Program-made: the position numbers and the translations under genes
NCBI RefSeq assembly: GCF_020176695.1
Contig: NZ_JAIWIA010000003.1
Coordinates: 1 to 64,000 of the forward strand
Length of the DNA stretch: 64,000 nt
Reading direction: 5' to 3'
Source: Massilia sp. MS-15
GTDB lineage: Bacteria; Pseudomonadota; Gammaproteobacteria; Burkholderiales; Burkholderiaceae_D
Shown: positions 44,805 to 54,800 of the stretch, one piece after another
Position numbering within the stretch: the stretch's first letter is position 1
How the letters are laid out: every line of letters begins with the position of its first letter
Notes under the pieces: model-generated
Database searches by the model: none
The model's input: only the letters and a program-made list of their open reading frames with translations
What the model was told of the DNA's origin: nothing

Positions 44805-45085
44805 AGGGCGTGCCCGCCACGTAGGGTGGGCGCCTGCACCGCATGAGGTGCATGGCGACGGCGCGAATGCCGCCCACGCGGCGATATGCGGCGGCTCCGC
44901 TCGTGCGCCGGATGATCTTGCCGTGAGCAATCACGGCGTGGGCGGCGCAAAGGCAGTGGGTTCCTCGGTGGTGTGGGAAGCGCCGCCCCCCCCAACAGTC
45001 CGGTCACGTAGTAGATTTTCTTGCTAAGCAGGTATCTGTGTAGTAAATTTACACAATCAGCTATCCATCCAGTTCCGGTACTTTC
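44805..45085. other. Intergenic region before zwf with degenerate repeat
   Basis: A degenerate GTAGGGTGGGCG...CGCCCACGCG unit (44821-44880) and a later GCGTGGGCGGCGC (44937-44950) resemble the dispersed repeat. A run of C lies at 44985-44994. The zwf HexR-like box is at 45039-45053, and a weaker look-alike GTAGTAGATTTTC is at 45008-45020. No gene recognised. Confidence 0.6.
45039..45053 (+). promoter_or_regulatory. HexR-like box upstream of zwf
   Basis: TGTAGTAAATTTACA is a near-perfect palindrome of the HexR type (TGTARTnAAATTACA-like), 32 bp before the zwf start. The hexR gene itself follows zwf. Confidence 0.78.
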
Positions 45086-46555
45086 ATGGCCCTTTCCGAT
45101 TTCGACCTCGTTTTCTTTGGCGGCAGCGGCGACCTCGCGATGCGCAAGCTGCTCCCCGCGATGTATGCGCGCGACGTCTGCGACGACCTGCCCGCCACCG
45201 CCCGTATCGTCTGCGTGGGCCGCGACAGGTTCTCGCAGGAGGAGTTCCTGCGCTTCGTCGAGAAGAACTCGAAGCCGCACATCAAGGAAGTGCCGGCGGA
45301 CGCCACCTGGGCGCGTTTCCTGCAGCGTATCGTCTACGTGGCGCTGGACGCCACCGACGCCGCCAGCTTCGGCCCGCTGGTCGAGGCGCTGCGCCAGGAC
45401 GCGGCGCTGACCCGGGTCTACTACCTGGCCACGCCGCCGCACCTGTTCGCCACCATCTGCGACAACCTGGCCAGGACCGGCCTGGCCACGCCGAACTCGC
45501 GCGTGGTGCTGGAAAAGCCGCTCGGCCGCGACCTGGCCTCGGCGCGCCAGATCAACCTCGACGTCGGCAAGGTCTTCGCCGAGTCGCAGATCTACCGGAT
45601 CGACCACTACCTGGGCAAGGAGACCGTGCAGAACCTGCTGGCCCTGCGCTTCGGGAACATCCTGTTCGAGCCGCTGTGGCGCCGCGAGTGGATCTCCGAC
45701 GTGCAGATCACCATCGCCGAGAAGATCGGGGTCGGCAACCGCCTCGGCTACTACGACACCTCGGGCGCCCTGCGCGACATGCTGCAGAACCACCTGCTGC
45801 AGCTGCTGTGCATCGTGGCGATGGAGCCGCCAACCTCGATCGCGCCGGACGCGGTGCGCGACGCCAAGCTGCAGGTGCTGCGCTCGCTGAAGCGTTTCAC
45901 GCCCACCACGCTGGCGCAGAACATCGTGCGCGGCCAATACCGCTCCGGCCACATCGACGGCCAGGCGGTGCCGGGCTACCGCGACGAACCGGACGCACCG
46001 AAAGGCTCGCGGACGGAAACCTTCGTCGCCATGAAGGCCGAAATCGACACCTGGCGCTGGGCCGGCGTGCCCTTCTACCTGCGCACCGGCAAGCGCATGG
46101 CCGACCGCCTGGCCGAGATCGTGGTGCGCTTCAAGCCCATCCCGCATTCGATCTTCAAGCAGCCGACGTCGAGCTTCCAGCCGAACAGCCTGGTCATCCG
46201 CCTGCAGCCCGACGAAGGCCTGTCGATGAACCTGATGGCCAAGACCCCGGGCGACTCGATGCGCCTGAAGCAGGCAGAGCTCGAGCTCGACTTCCGCGAA
46301 CAGTTCACCAGCCCGCGCATGGAAGCCTACGAGCGCCTGCTGGTGGACGTGCTGCGTGGCCAGCTGACCCTGTTCATGCGCGGCGACGAGCTCGAAGCGG
46401 CCTGGGAATGGGTCGAGCCCATCCTCGAATACTGGGAGCAGAACGACAGCGCGCCGCTGCCCTACACCTCCGGCACCTGGGGCCCGGCCGCCGCGAGCGC
46501 CCTGATCGGGCGCGATGGCCTGCAGTGGCGCGAAGAAGCGCTGCCCGAAGACTGA
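45086..46555 (+). CDS. zwf: Glucose-6-phosphate 1-dehydrogenase
   Basis: The 489-residue protein has the NADP-binding GGSGDLAMRKLLPAMY, EKPLGRDL, the catalytic RIDHYLGKETVQN (His/Lys) and substrate-binding RTGKRM motifs. It oxidises glucose-6-phosphate to 6-phosphogluconolactone, feeding both Entner-Doudoroff and pentose phosphate routes. It begins 32 bp after a HexR-like box and is followed 17 bp later by hexR. Confidence 0.97.
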   Translation: MALSDFDLVFFGGSGDLAMRKLLPAMYARDVCDDLPATARIVCVGRDRFSQEEFLRFVEKNSKPHIKEVPADATWARFLQRIVYVALDATDAASFGPLVEALRQDAALTRVYYLATPPHLFATICDNLARTGLATPNSRVVLEKPLGRDLASARQINLDVGKVFAESQIYRIDHYLGKETVQNLLALRFGNILFEPLWRREWISDVQITIAEKIGVGNRLGYYDTSGALRDMLQNHLLQLLCIVAMEPPTSIAPDAVRDAKLQVLRSLKRFTPTTLAQNIVRGQYRSGHIDGQAVPGYRDEPDAPKGSRTETFVAMKAEIDTWRWAGVPFYLRTGKRMADRLAEIVVRFKPIPHSIFKQPTSSFQPNSLVIRLQPDEGLSMNLMAKTPGDSMRLKQAELELDFREQFTSPRMEAYERLLVDVLRGQLTLFMRGDELEAAWEWVEPILEYWEQNDSAPLPYTSGTWGPAAASALIGRDGLQWREEALPED

Positions 46556-46572
46556 TTCCTGACGGAGCGCCC

Positions 46573-47427
46573 ATGCTGCTCGATTCCATCCGCACCCAGC
46601 TCGACTCGCTCTCGAAATCCGAGCGCAAGGTGGCGCTCGCGGTGCTGGCCGCACCCGCCAACACGGTCAGCCAGAACATCACGGCGCTGGCGAAAAGCGC
46701 GCAGGTGTCGGAGCCGACCGTGGTGCGCTTTTGCCGCACCCTCGGCTACGACGGCTGGCACGAGTTCAAGCTGAAACTGGCGCAGGGCCTGGCGCTGGCG
46801 CTGCCGGGCGCGAACGAGCAGCCGGCGCCGGACGACCTGGCGGCCGACCTGGTGAACAAGATCTGCAGCCGCTCGATCAATACCCTGCTCGACCTGCGCA
46901 ACAACCTCAAGCCGGAGCTGATCCAGAAAGCGCTCGACATCCTGTCGCGCGCCAACAAGATCGAGTTCTACGGCCAGGGCTCGTCGGGCTTCGTTGCCGC
47001 CGATGCCCAGCACAAGTTCTTCCGCTCGGGCGTGCCGACCGTGGCCTATGCCGACCCGGCGATCCATTCGATCGCCGCGGCGTTGCTGCGCGAGGGCGAC
47101 GCCGTGGTGGCGATCTCGCAGCGCGGCAACAACCCGTCCCTGACCCGCTCGGCCAAGCTGGCGCGGCGCGGCGGGGCCGATGTGATCGTGCTGGCGCCTT
47201 CGGGAACCCCGCTGGCGGAAGTGGCCACCCTGTTCATCCCGATCGACCTGGTGTTCGCAATCGACCCGTATACGCCGATCTCGGCGCGCCTGGCCTACCT
47301 GGTCGTGATCGACGTGCTGGCGGTCGGCCTGGCGCTGCGGCGCGGGCCGGAGTTCCGCAAGAAGATGCAGAACGCGCAGAAGGCGCTGCAGGAGTTCGAC
47401 ATGCAGTTCGATTCCTTCATCGGCTGA
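46573..47427 (+). CDS. hexR: HexR, RpiR-family regulator of central carbon genes
   Basis: The 284-residue protein has an N-terminal RpiR helix-turn-helix (SLSKSERKVALAVLAAP..., ALAKSAQVSEPTVVRFCRTLGYDGWHEFKLKL) and a C-terminal sugar-isomerase (SIS) sensor domain (KIEFYGQGSSGFVAADAQHKF, DAVVAISQRGNNPSL). HexR proteins release DNA on binding KDPG. The target boxes are seen before edd, pgi and zwf in this window. It starts at ATG 46573, 17 bp behind zwf, with GGAG upstream. Confidence 0.93.
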   Translation: MLLDSIRTQLDSLSKSERKVALAVLAAPANTVSQNITALAKSAQVSEPTVVRFCRTLGYDGWHEFKLKLAQGLALALPGANEQPAPDDLAADLVNKICSRSINTLLDLRNNLKPELIQKALDILSRANKIEFYGQGSSGFVAADAQHKFFRSGVPTVAYADPAIHSIAAALLREGDAVVAISQRGNNPSLTRSAKLARRGGADVIVLAPSGTPLAEVATLFIPIDLVFAIDPYTPISARLAYLVVIDVLAVGLALRRGPEFRKKMQNAQKALQEFDMQFDSFIG

Positions 47428-47494
47428 AGCGGCGCGAAGCAAATCCGCCACAGGTGTAAAATACCCGGTTTCCATCGCACCACGGGCCACGCCA

Positions 47495-47995
47495 ATGCAC
47501 ATCAATCCTGAACGCAGCTCCCGTCCCGACTACGCCCTGCTGGAGCGCCAGGTCGAGAGCGTCCTCGAAGGCGAACGCAAGCTGATGGCGAACGCCGCCC
47601 AGTTCTCCGCCCTCGTCTACGACACCCTGGCCGACCTGAACTGGGCCGGCTTCTACTTCACCGTCCCGGCGCGCAAGGGCGACGGCCAGGACCTGCTGGT
47701 CGGCCCCTTCCAGGGCAAGCCGGCCTGCGCCCGCATTCCTTTCGGGCGCGGCGTATGCGGCGCCAGCGCCGCCGAGCGCAAGACCATCGTGGTGCCAGAC
47801 GTGCACGCCTTCCCGGGCCACATCGCCTGCGATTCGGCCTCGAATTCGGAAATCGTGATCCCGCTGGTCAAGGATGGCGAAGTGCTCGGCGTGTTCGACA
47901 TCGACAGCCCGTTGCCGGACCGTTTTTCCGACGAAGACCGTGAAGGGCTGGAGCGCATGCTGGCCGCGTTCATGGATGGCACCGATTTCGCCTGA
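47495..47995 (+). CDS. msrC: Free methionine-(R)-sulfoxide reductase (GAF domain)
   Basis: The 166-residue GAF-fold protein has the three Cys of the fRMsr family at 78, 88 and 112 (KPACARIPFGRGVCGA, HIACDSAS), with the same spacing (10 and 24) as E. coli fRMsr (84, 94, 118). NWAGFYF and SEIVIPL complete the pattern. It reduces free methionine-R-sulfoxide in the cytosol. A TAAAAT (47457-47462) may be its -10. Confidence 0.95.
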   Translation: MHINPERSSRPDYALLERQVESVLEGERKLMANAAQFSALVYDTLADLNWAGFYFTVPARKGDGQDLLVGPFQGKPACARIPFGRGVCGASAAERKTIVVPDVHAFPGHIACDSASNSEIVIPLVKDGEVLGVFDIDSPLPDRFSDEDREGLERMLAAFMDGTDFA

Positions 47996-48002
47996 GAGAC
48001 CG

Positions 48003-48332
48003 ATGTCAAGCGACTTCTATTGCGATGAGGCCCTGAGCGGCCGGACACCGGTCGAGGTGGTGAGGGAAACCGAGGACGTCCTCGCCTTTCACCACACGCG
48101 TCCGTTCTACCCGGTGCACATCGTAGTCGTGCCCAAGGCACACGTTCCTTCGCTGACCGACCTGGGCGGCCACTCTCCGGAGCTCGTCTATCGCCTGTTG
48201 GACGTCGTGCGCCAGGTCGCCGCCGACGTCGAGCATGACCACGGCGCCTGCCGGGTCGTCACCAACCTCGGCAAGTACCAGGACTCGAAACACCTGCACT
48301 TCCACGTCGCACATGGCAGCCCGCTGCGCTGA
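48003..48332 (+). CDS. HIT-family nucleotide-binding protein
   Basis: The 109-residue protein has the histidine triad HLHFHVAH near the C-terminus, and [15 protein letters not shown] plus NLGKYQDSK, typical of HIT hydrolases. These act on nucleotide phosphoramidates or dinucleotides. It lies 7 bp after msrC and is likely co-transcribed with it and fosA. The substrate is unknown. Confidence 0.9.
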   Translation: MSSDFYCDEALSGRTPVEVVRETEDVLAFHHTRPFYPVHIVVVPKAHVPSLTDLGGHSPELVYRLLDVVRQVAADVEHDHGACRVVTNLGKYQDSKHLHFHVAHGSPLR

Positions 48333-48339
48333 CCGGGCC

Positions 48340-48750
48340 ATGCTGACCGCGCTGAACCACCTGACCCTGGCCGTGAGCGACGTCGAGCGCAGCTTCGGCT
48401 TCTACGTCGGCCTGCTGGGCTTCAAACCGGCTGCCAGATGGGATACCGGCGCCTACCTCACCCTGGGCGACCTGTGGCTGTGCGTGTCGCTGGACCGGTC
48501 ACGCAGATCATCCGCCCAACCCGATTACACGCATTATGCGTTCGCCATTGCGCCGCACGACTTCACGCCCTTTCGTACCCGCCTGCTCGAAGCCGGCGTA
48601 ATCGAATGGAAGCGCAACAGCAGCGAAGGCGATTCCTTCTATTTCCTCGACCCGGACGGGCACCAGCTGGAGGCCCATGTTGGCAACCTCGCCAGCCGCC
48701 TGGCCACTTGCCGCGACCGGCCCTACGCCGGCATGCGGTTTTTCGATTGA
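48340..48750 (+). CDS. fosA: FosA-like fosfomycin glutathione transferase
   Basis: The 136-residue vicinal-oxygen-chelate protein closely resembles Pseudomonas Fos[61 protein letters not shown] and PYAGMRFFD. The metal ligands are His7, His65 and Glu111, as in FosA (7, 64, 110), and the S/G/Y potassium-loop residues are present. It should open the fosfomycin epoxide with glutathione. It is chromosomal among metabolic genes, not on a mobile element. Confirmation of resistance would need expression data. Confidence 0.9.
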   Translation: MLTALNHLTLAVSDVERSFGFYVGLLGFKPAARWDTGAYLTLGDLWLCVSLDRSRRSSAQPDYTHYAFAIAPHDFTPFRTRLLEAGVIEWKRNSSEGDSFYFLDPDGHQLEAHVGNLASRLATCRDRPYAGMRFFD

Positions 48751-48790
48751 ACCACGCAGACTTCCTGATCAACCTTCCCGCCTCACTACC

Positions 48791-49723
48791 ATGAACCAAC
48801 TCGAACAGCTCAAGCAGTACACCACCGTCGTCGCCGACACCGGCGATTTCCAGTCGATCAAGGCCTACGCGCCGCAGGATGCGACCACCAATCCGTCGCT
48901 GATCCTGAAGGCCGTGCAGAAGCCGGAATACCGTCCGCTGCTGGAAAAAGCCGTCGCCGATGCCAACGGCGCCTCGACCGAGGCCATCGTCGACAGCCTG
49001 CTGATCGCCTTTGGCGTCGAGATCCTGAAATATGTGCCGGGCCGCGTCTCGACCGAGATCGATGCCGCCCTGTCGTTCGATACCGAAGCCACCGTCGCCA
49101 AGGGCCGCGAGCTGATCGCCCTGTACGAAAAGAACGGCGTCGCGCGCGAGCGCGTCCTGATCAAGATCGCCTCGACCTGGGAAGGCATCCGTGCCGCCGA
49201 GATCCTGGAGAAGGAAGGCATCCGCTGCAACCTGACCCTGCTGTTCTCGCTGTGCCAGGCCGTGGCCTGCGCCGAGGCGGGCGTACAGCTGATCTCACCG
49301 TTCGTCGGCCGCATCTACGACTGGTACAAGAAGTCGACCGGCACCGACTATACCGGCGCGGACGATCCGGGCGTGCAGTCGGTCAAGCGCATCTACCAGT
49401 ACTACCGCAAGTTCGGCTACGACACTGAAGTGATGGGTGCGAGCTTCCGCAACACCTCGCAGATCCTCGAACTCAGCGGCTGCGACCTGCTCACCATCTC
49501 GCCTGACCTGCTGCAGAAGCTGGCCGACAGCGACGCGCCGGTCGAGCGCAAGCTGGTGGCCGATGCGAATGCCGACATCGCAAAGATCGCGGTGGACGAG
49601 AAGAGCTTCCGCTTCATGCTCAACGAGGATGCGATGACCACCGAGAAGCTGGCCGAAGGGATCCGCGCCTTCGTGGCGGATTCGCTCAAGCTGAAGAAGA
49701 TGATCGAAGAAATGATGAAGTAA
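48791..49723 (+). CDS. tal: Transaldolase
   Basis: The 310-residue protein matches class I transaldolase (TalB 317). It has [23 protein letters not shown], the Schiff-base Lys125 in [12 protein letters not shown], and [29 protein letters not shown]. It moves dihydroxyacetone units between sugar phosphates in the non-oxidative pentose phosphate pathway. A strong terminator follows immediately. Confidence 0.97.
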   Translation: MNQLEQLKQYTTVVADTGDFQSIKAYAPQDATTNPSLILKAVQKPEYRPLLEKAVADANGASTEAIVDSLLIAFGVEILKYVPGRVSTEIDAALSFDTEATVAKGRELIALYEKNGVARERVLIKIASTWEGIRAAEILEKEGIRCNLTLLFSLCQAVACAEAGVQLISPFVGRIYDWYKKSTGTDYTGADDPGVQSVKRIYQYYRKFGYDTEVMGASFRNTSQILELSGCDLLTISPDLLQKLADSDAPVERKLVADANADIAKIAVDEKSFRFMLNEDAMTTEKLAEGIRAFVADSLKLKKMIEEMMK

Positions 49724-49724
49724 A

Positions 49725-49752
49725 GGAAAAGCGCACGACGGTGCGCTTTTCC
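49725..49752. terminator. Intrinsic terminator after tal
   Basis: GGAAAAGCGCAC and GTGCGCTTTTCC form a perfect 12-bp stem with a GACG loop. On the plus strand the right arm carries the TTTT run just past the tal stop. Because A and T runs occur on both sides, it could also end minus-strand transcription from acrR. Confidence 0.92.
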
Positions 49753-49811
49753 ACAGCGTGGGCGGCGCATGCGGCACAGGTGCTATCGCGCCCCCCATGG
49801 AGCCGCCCAGG

Positions 49812-50429
49812 TTACGCGCGCAGGCCGGCCAGGTAGGTATCGATCACGGTCCCGCCCAGCTCCAGCAGGTCGAACAAGGTCGGCTCGAAGATCCAGTTGC
49901 GGATCAGGCCGTCGACCAGGATCCAGCCGCCCTGTGCGGCCGCCAGCGTGCCGACGCCGGCGCGCAGCATGCCCTTCTCCTGCGCCTGCTTCAGGTGCCC
50001 TTCCATGCGGTCCTGCCACAGGGCGATCGACTCGCGCCGGCGTGCGCGCACTGAATCGACTTCGTCGATGAACTCGGTCTTGAGCGTGGCGATCTCGAAC
50101 ACGCGGCGCGCCTTCTCGTCCTCGACCACGATGCGCAGCACCGTCATCATGTCGTCGCGCAGGCACAACAGGGGATCCTTGACGTCGCGCTGGTTGTCCA
50201 GCACCTGCATCGCCTCGTCCATCGGCATCTTGGCACGGTCGAACATGGCATTGAACAGCGCGCCCTTGTCCAGGAAATGCCAGTAGATCGCACCGCGCGT
50301 CACGCCCGCCGCAGTTGCAATATGCTGTAAAGTCGTGCGTGATACGCCTTGTTCAGCGAACAATCTTTCAGCAGCGTCAAGAATGCTGTCGCGGGTCACA
50401 GCAGCTTCCGCCTTGGTTTTACGTGCCAT
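49812..50429 (-). CDS. acrR: AcrR/TtgR-type TetR repressor of the efflux operon
   Basis: The 205-residue protein starts MARKTKAEAAVTRDSILDAAERLFAE and has the TetR HTH (TLQHIATAAGVTRGAIYWHF), with AcrR-family ligand-domain sequence (KGALFNAMFDRAKMP, ALWQDRMEGHLKQAQEKGML). It is divergent from acrA and 155 bp from it. An AcrR-type operator (50472-50493) lies between. It should repress acrA-acrB-oprM until a hydrophobic drug binds. The start at 50429 is preferred because longer in-frame extensions are not TetR-like. Confidence 0.92.
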   Translation of the reverse strand: MARKTKAEAAVTRDSILDAAERLFAEQGVSRTTLQHIATAAGVTRGAIYWHFLDKGALFNAMFDRAKMPMDEAMQVLDNQRDVKDPLLCLRDDMMTVLRIVVEDEKARRVFEIATLKTEFIDEVDSVRARRRESIALWQDRMEGHLKQAQEKGMLRAGVGTLAAAQGGWILVDGLIRNWIFEPTLFDLLELGGTVIDTYLAGLRA

Positions 50430-50471
50430 TTTTTGTCTGCCCTCCCGTTTGAGGGGCTGCTCCAGCAATAA

Positions 50472-50493
50472 ACATACAGCCGTGATAGTATAT
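50472..50493. promoter_or_regulatory. AcrR-type operator in the acrR-acrA divergent region
   Basis: The 22-bp site beginning ACATACAGCCGTGA and ending TAGTATAT agrees with the remembered E. coli acrAB operator (ACATACATTTGTGA then ATGTATGT) at about 17 of 22 positions. It lies between the divergent starts, suiting repression of both genes. Confidence 0.65.
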
Positions 50494-50584
50494 AAAACCA
50501 TTCGTAAAAGCCAGTGGCATTTCGCGTACGCTTCCGGAAGCTGCGCAGGATGTCGAAACAACAACGAGAAGGAAGCATACGTAA

Positions 50585-51811
50585 ATGCGCTCAGACCCAT
50601 CCTCCCTGACCAGGACCCCTTCACTCAGCCGGATCGCCGCCGGCACGCTGGTCGCGCTCGCGCTACTGTCGGGCTGCGGCAAGAAAGACGGCGCCCCGGC
50701 CGCTGGCGCCGGCGGCGCCATGCCGGCGCCGGAAGTCGGCGTCATCACCACCAAGTATGAACCGGTTGCGCTGCTGACCGAACTGCCGGCGCGTGCCGAG
50801 CCGGTCCGCACCTCGCAGGTGCGCGCGCGCGTGGATGGCGTGGTGCTCAAGCGCCTGTTTACCGAAGGCAGCGAGGTCAAGCAGGGCCAGTCCCTGTTCC
50901 AGATCGACCCGGCGCCCTACCAGGCCCGCCTCGCGGCGGCCCAGGCCGACGTCGGCAGCGCGGTGGCGACCCTGAACCAGGCCACCGCCCAGGCCGAGCG
51001 CTACAAGCCGCTGGTCGAAGCGAACGCCATCAGCAAGCAGGAATACACCAATGCCGTGGCCGCCCAGAAGCAGGCCGAAGCGGCCGTCGCAGCGGCCCGC
51101 GCCCAGGTGCGCATCGCCCAGATCAATTCCAGCTACGCCAACGTGTACGCCCCGATCTCGGGCCGCATCGGCCGCGCGCTGGTGACCGAAGGCGCGCTGG
51201 TCTCGAGCGCCCAGGCCACCGAGATGGCAGTAATCCAGCAAACCAACCCGATGTACCTGAACATCACCCAGTCGGCCAGCGAACTGCAGCGCCTGCGCAG
51301 GCAGGCTGGCGGCAAGGTCAAGGATGCGCCGGTCAGCGTGATCCTCGACGACGGTAGCGAGCTGGCCGCCAAGGGCAGCCTGCAGTTCTCCGACATCACG
51401 GTCGATCCGGGCACCGGGCAGGTGACCCTGCGCGCCACGGTCCCGAATGCGGACAACAGCCTGCTGCCGGGCCAGTACGTGCGCGTGCGCCTGGCCCAGG
51501 CCCAGCTGCCGAACGGCATCGTGGTGCCGCAGCAGGCCGTCACCCGCGGCGGCCCGCAGGGCGACACCCTGATGGTGGTCGGCGCGGACAACAAGCCGAC
51601 CCCACGCACCGTCAAGATCGCCTCGCAGCAGGGCTCGAACTGGATCGTTACCGAAGGCCTGAAGGAAGGCGAACGCGTGATGGTCGATGGCTTCCAGAAG
51701 CTGCAGATGCTGCCGCCAGGCACCCCGGTCAAGACCGTGCCCTGGCAGGCTGCCGGCAAGGCCGGCGCGGCACCGGCTGCAGCACCGGCCACCGCCCCGG
51801 CGCGCAACTGA
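50585..51811 (+). CDS. acrA: RND efflux periplasmic adaptor (AcrA-like lipoprotein)
   Basis: The 408-residue protein has a lipobox (ALLSGCGKKDG) for lipid anchoring, an AcrA-type hairpin (about 90-170), the lipoyl domain (SQVRARVDGVVLKRLFTEGSEVKQGQSLFQIDPAPYQA), and beta-barrel and membrane-proximal domains ending GERVMVDGFQKLQMLPPGTPVK. It bridges AcrB and the outer membrane channel. Next gene 27 bp downstream. Substrate range cannot be read. Confidence 0.94.
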   Translation: MRSDPSSLTRTPSLSRIAAGTLVALALLSGCGKKDGAPAAGAGGAMPAPEVGVITTKYEPVALLTELPARAEPVRTSQVRARVDGVVLKRLFTEGSEVKQGQSLFQIDPAPYQARLAAAQADVGSAVATLNQATAQAERYKPLVEANAISKQEYTNAVAAQKQAEAAVAAARAQVRIAQINSSYANVYAPISGRIGRALVTEGALVSSAQATEMAVIQQTNPMYLNITQSASELQRLRRQAGGKVKDAPVSVILDDGSELAAKGSLQFSDITVDPGTGQVTLRATVPNADNSLLPGQYVRVRLAQAQLPNGIVVPQQAVTRGGPQGDTLMVVGADNKPTPRTVKIASQQGSNWIVTEGLKEGERVMVDGFQKLQMLPPGTPVKTVPWQAAGKAGAAPAAAPATAPARN

Positions 51812-51838
51812 GCGGTCAGGAAAGAACAGGACTAATTC

Positions 51839-54800
51839 ATGGCACGTTTCTTCATTGACCGCCCTATTTTCGCCTGGGTGATCGCGCTGTTCATCATGGT
51901 GATCGGCGCGGTCTCGATCACCCAGCTGCCGGTCGCCCAGTATCCGAACGTGGCGCCGCCATCGATCGTGATCAATGCCGCCTACCCGGGCGCCTCGGCA
52001 CAAACCCTGGAAGACTCGGTCATCTCCGTCATCGAACGCGAGATGAACGGTTCGCCAGGCCTCGTCTACATGGAATCGAGCAGCACCGCCAACGGCAGCG
52101 GCTCGATCACCCTGACCTTTGAAACCGGCACCGATCCGGAGCTGGCCCAGGTGGATGTCCAGAACCGCCTGTCGAGGGCAAGCCCGCGCCTGCCGGCGGC
52201 GGTGAACCAGCAGGGCGTGCGCGTCGACAAGGTGCGCGCGAACTTCCTGCTGTTTACCATCCTCTCATCAAGCGATCCGAAGTGGGACCCGATCGCGCTG
52301 GGCGACTACGCCTCGCGCACGGTGCTGCCTGAAATCCAGCGCATCAAGGGCGTCGGCACCGCGCAGCTGTTCGGTACCGAGCGCGCCATGCGCGTCTGGA
52401 TCGACCCGGCCAAGCTGGTGGGCTTCCGCCTGTCCCCGGCCGACGTCAACAACGCGATCCGCAGCCAGAACGCCCAGGTGGCCTCCGGCACCATCGGCGA
52501 ACTGCCGCTGGCGCAAGGCCAGGAAATCACCGCCACCGTGGTCGTCACCGGCCAGCTCTCCACCGTCGAACAGTTCGGCAACATCGTGCTGCGCGCGAAC
52601 CCGGACGGCTCGGCCGTGCGCCTGAAGGACGTGGCGCGCATCGAAATCGGCGCCCAGGGCTACGGCACCTCGGCTCGCCTGAACGGCAAGCCGTCCACCG
52701 GTATCGGCGTGCAGCTGGCGCCGTCCGGCAATGCGCTGGAGACGGCGCGCCTGGTGCGCGAGCGCATGGATGAACTGTCGAAGTTCTTCCCGGCCGGCGT
52801 GAAAGCCACCGTGCCCTTCGACAGCTCGAAGTTCATCGACATCTCGATCGAGCAGGTGCTGCATACCCTGGTCGAGGCGCTGGTGCTGGTGTTCCTGGTG
52901 ATGTACCTGTTCCTGCAGAACTTCCGCTACACGATCATTCCAACGATCGTGGTGCCGGTGGCGCTGCTCGGTTCGCTCGGCACGCTGCTGGCGCTGGGCT
53001 ACTCGATCAACGTGCTGACCATGTTCGGCATGGTGCTCGTGATCGGTATCGTGGTCGACGACGCCATCGTGGTGGTCGAGAACGTCGAGCGCATCATGTC
53101 GGAGGAAGGCCTGCCCCCGCTCGAAGCGACCCGCAAGGCCATGGGCCAGATCTCCGGCGCCATCGTCGGTGTGACCGTGGTGCTGATGTCGGTGTTCGTG
53201 CCGCTGGCCTTCTTCGGCGGCGCGGTGGGCAATATCTACCGCCAGTTCTCCGTCGTCATGGTGTCGTCGATCGCCTTCTCGGCCTTCCTGGCGCTTTCCT
53301 TGACCCCGGCGCTGTGCGCGCACTTCCTCAAACCGGTCGCGGCCGGCCACCACCACGACAAGCGCGGCTTCTTCGGCTGGTTCAACCGCAAGTTCGGCGC
53401 TACCGCCAAGGGCTATGAAGGCTGGGTCGGCAAGCTGATCCGCAACTCGGGCCGCGGCCTGGTGGCCTTCGTGCTGGTCTGCGGCCTGGTGGCGCTGTTC
53501 TTCACCCGCATGCCGAATTCCTTCCTGCCGAACGAAGACCAGGGCTACGTCATCGCCAACATCCAGCTGCCGCCAGGCGCGACGCTGGAACGCACCAACG
53601 AGGTGATGACGGCGGCCGAAAACTTCATCATGAAGCAGCCGGAAGTGGCCAACATGGTCAGCGTGCTGGGCTTCTCGTTCTCAGGCGCCGGCCAGAACAT
53701 GGCGCTGGCCTTCATCCCGCTGAAGGACTGGGACGAGCGCAAGGGCGCAGGTTCCGACGCACAGTCGGTCGCCAACCGCATCATCGGCGGCTTATCTGGC
53801 ATCCGCGACGCCTTCATCTTCGCGCTGTCGCCACCGCCGATTCCCGAACTGGGCCGTGGCACCGGCTTCAGCTTCCGCCTGCAGGACCGCGGCGGCAACG
53901 GCCACGAAGCCCTGCTGGCGGCCCGCAACCAGCTGCTCGGCATGGCGGCGCAGAGCCCGGTCCTGGCCGGCGTGCGTCCGGAAGGCCTGGAAGACGCGCC
54001 GCAGGTTCGCCTGGACATCGACCGCGACAAGGCGCAGGCGCTGGGCGTCAGCTTCGACGCGATCAACTCCGCGATCTCGACCTCGCTCGGGTCGAGCTAC
54101 GTGAACGACTTCCCGAACGCCGGCCGCCTGCAACGCGTCGTGGTACAGGCCGATGCGAAGGACCGCATGCAGCCGGACGACCTGCTGCGCATCAACGCGC
54201 TCAACGTCCAGGGCCAGCCGGTGCCACTGTCCGCGTTCGCGACCACCCGCTGGGTGACCGGTCCGATGCAGACCCTGCGCTACAACGGCTACCCGGCGAT
54301 GAGCATCTCGGGCGACGCCAAGCCGGGTTATTCGACCGGCGACGCACTGGCCGAGATGGAGCGCCTGGCGGGCAAGCTGCCGGCCGGCTTCGCCTTCGAG
54401 TGGACCGGCCAGTCGCGCGAGGAACAGCTCTCCAGCGGCACCATGGGCATCCTGATGGCCTTCTCGCTGCTGGCGATCTTCCTGGCCCTGGCGGCGCTGT
54501 ATGAAAGCTGGTCGATCCCGGTGTCGGTGCTGCTGGTGGTGCCGTTCGGTATCCTGGGCGCGGTGCTGGCGGCGATGATGCGCGGCTACCCGAACGACGT
54601 GTACTTCAAGATCGGCCTGGTGACCATCGTCGGCCTGGCGGCGAAGAACGCGGTCCTGATCATCGAGTTCGCGAAGGACCTGCAGGCGCAGGGCAAGTCG
54701 CCGATGGAAGCGGCGATCGAGGCGGCGCACCTTCGCTTCCGCCCGATCATCATGACCTCGATGGCCTTCATCCTCGGCGTGCTGCCGTTGGTGATCGCCG

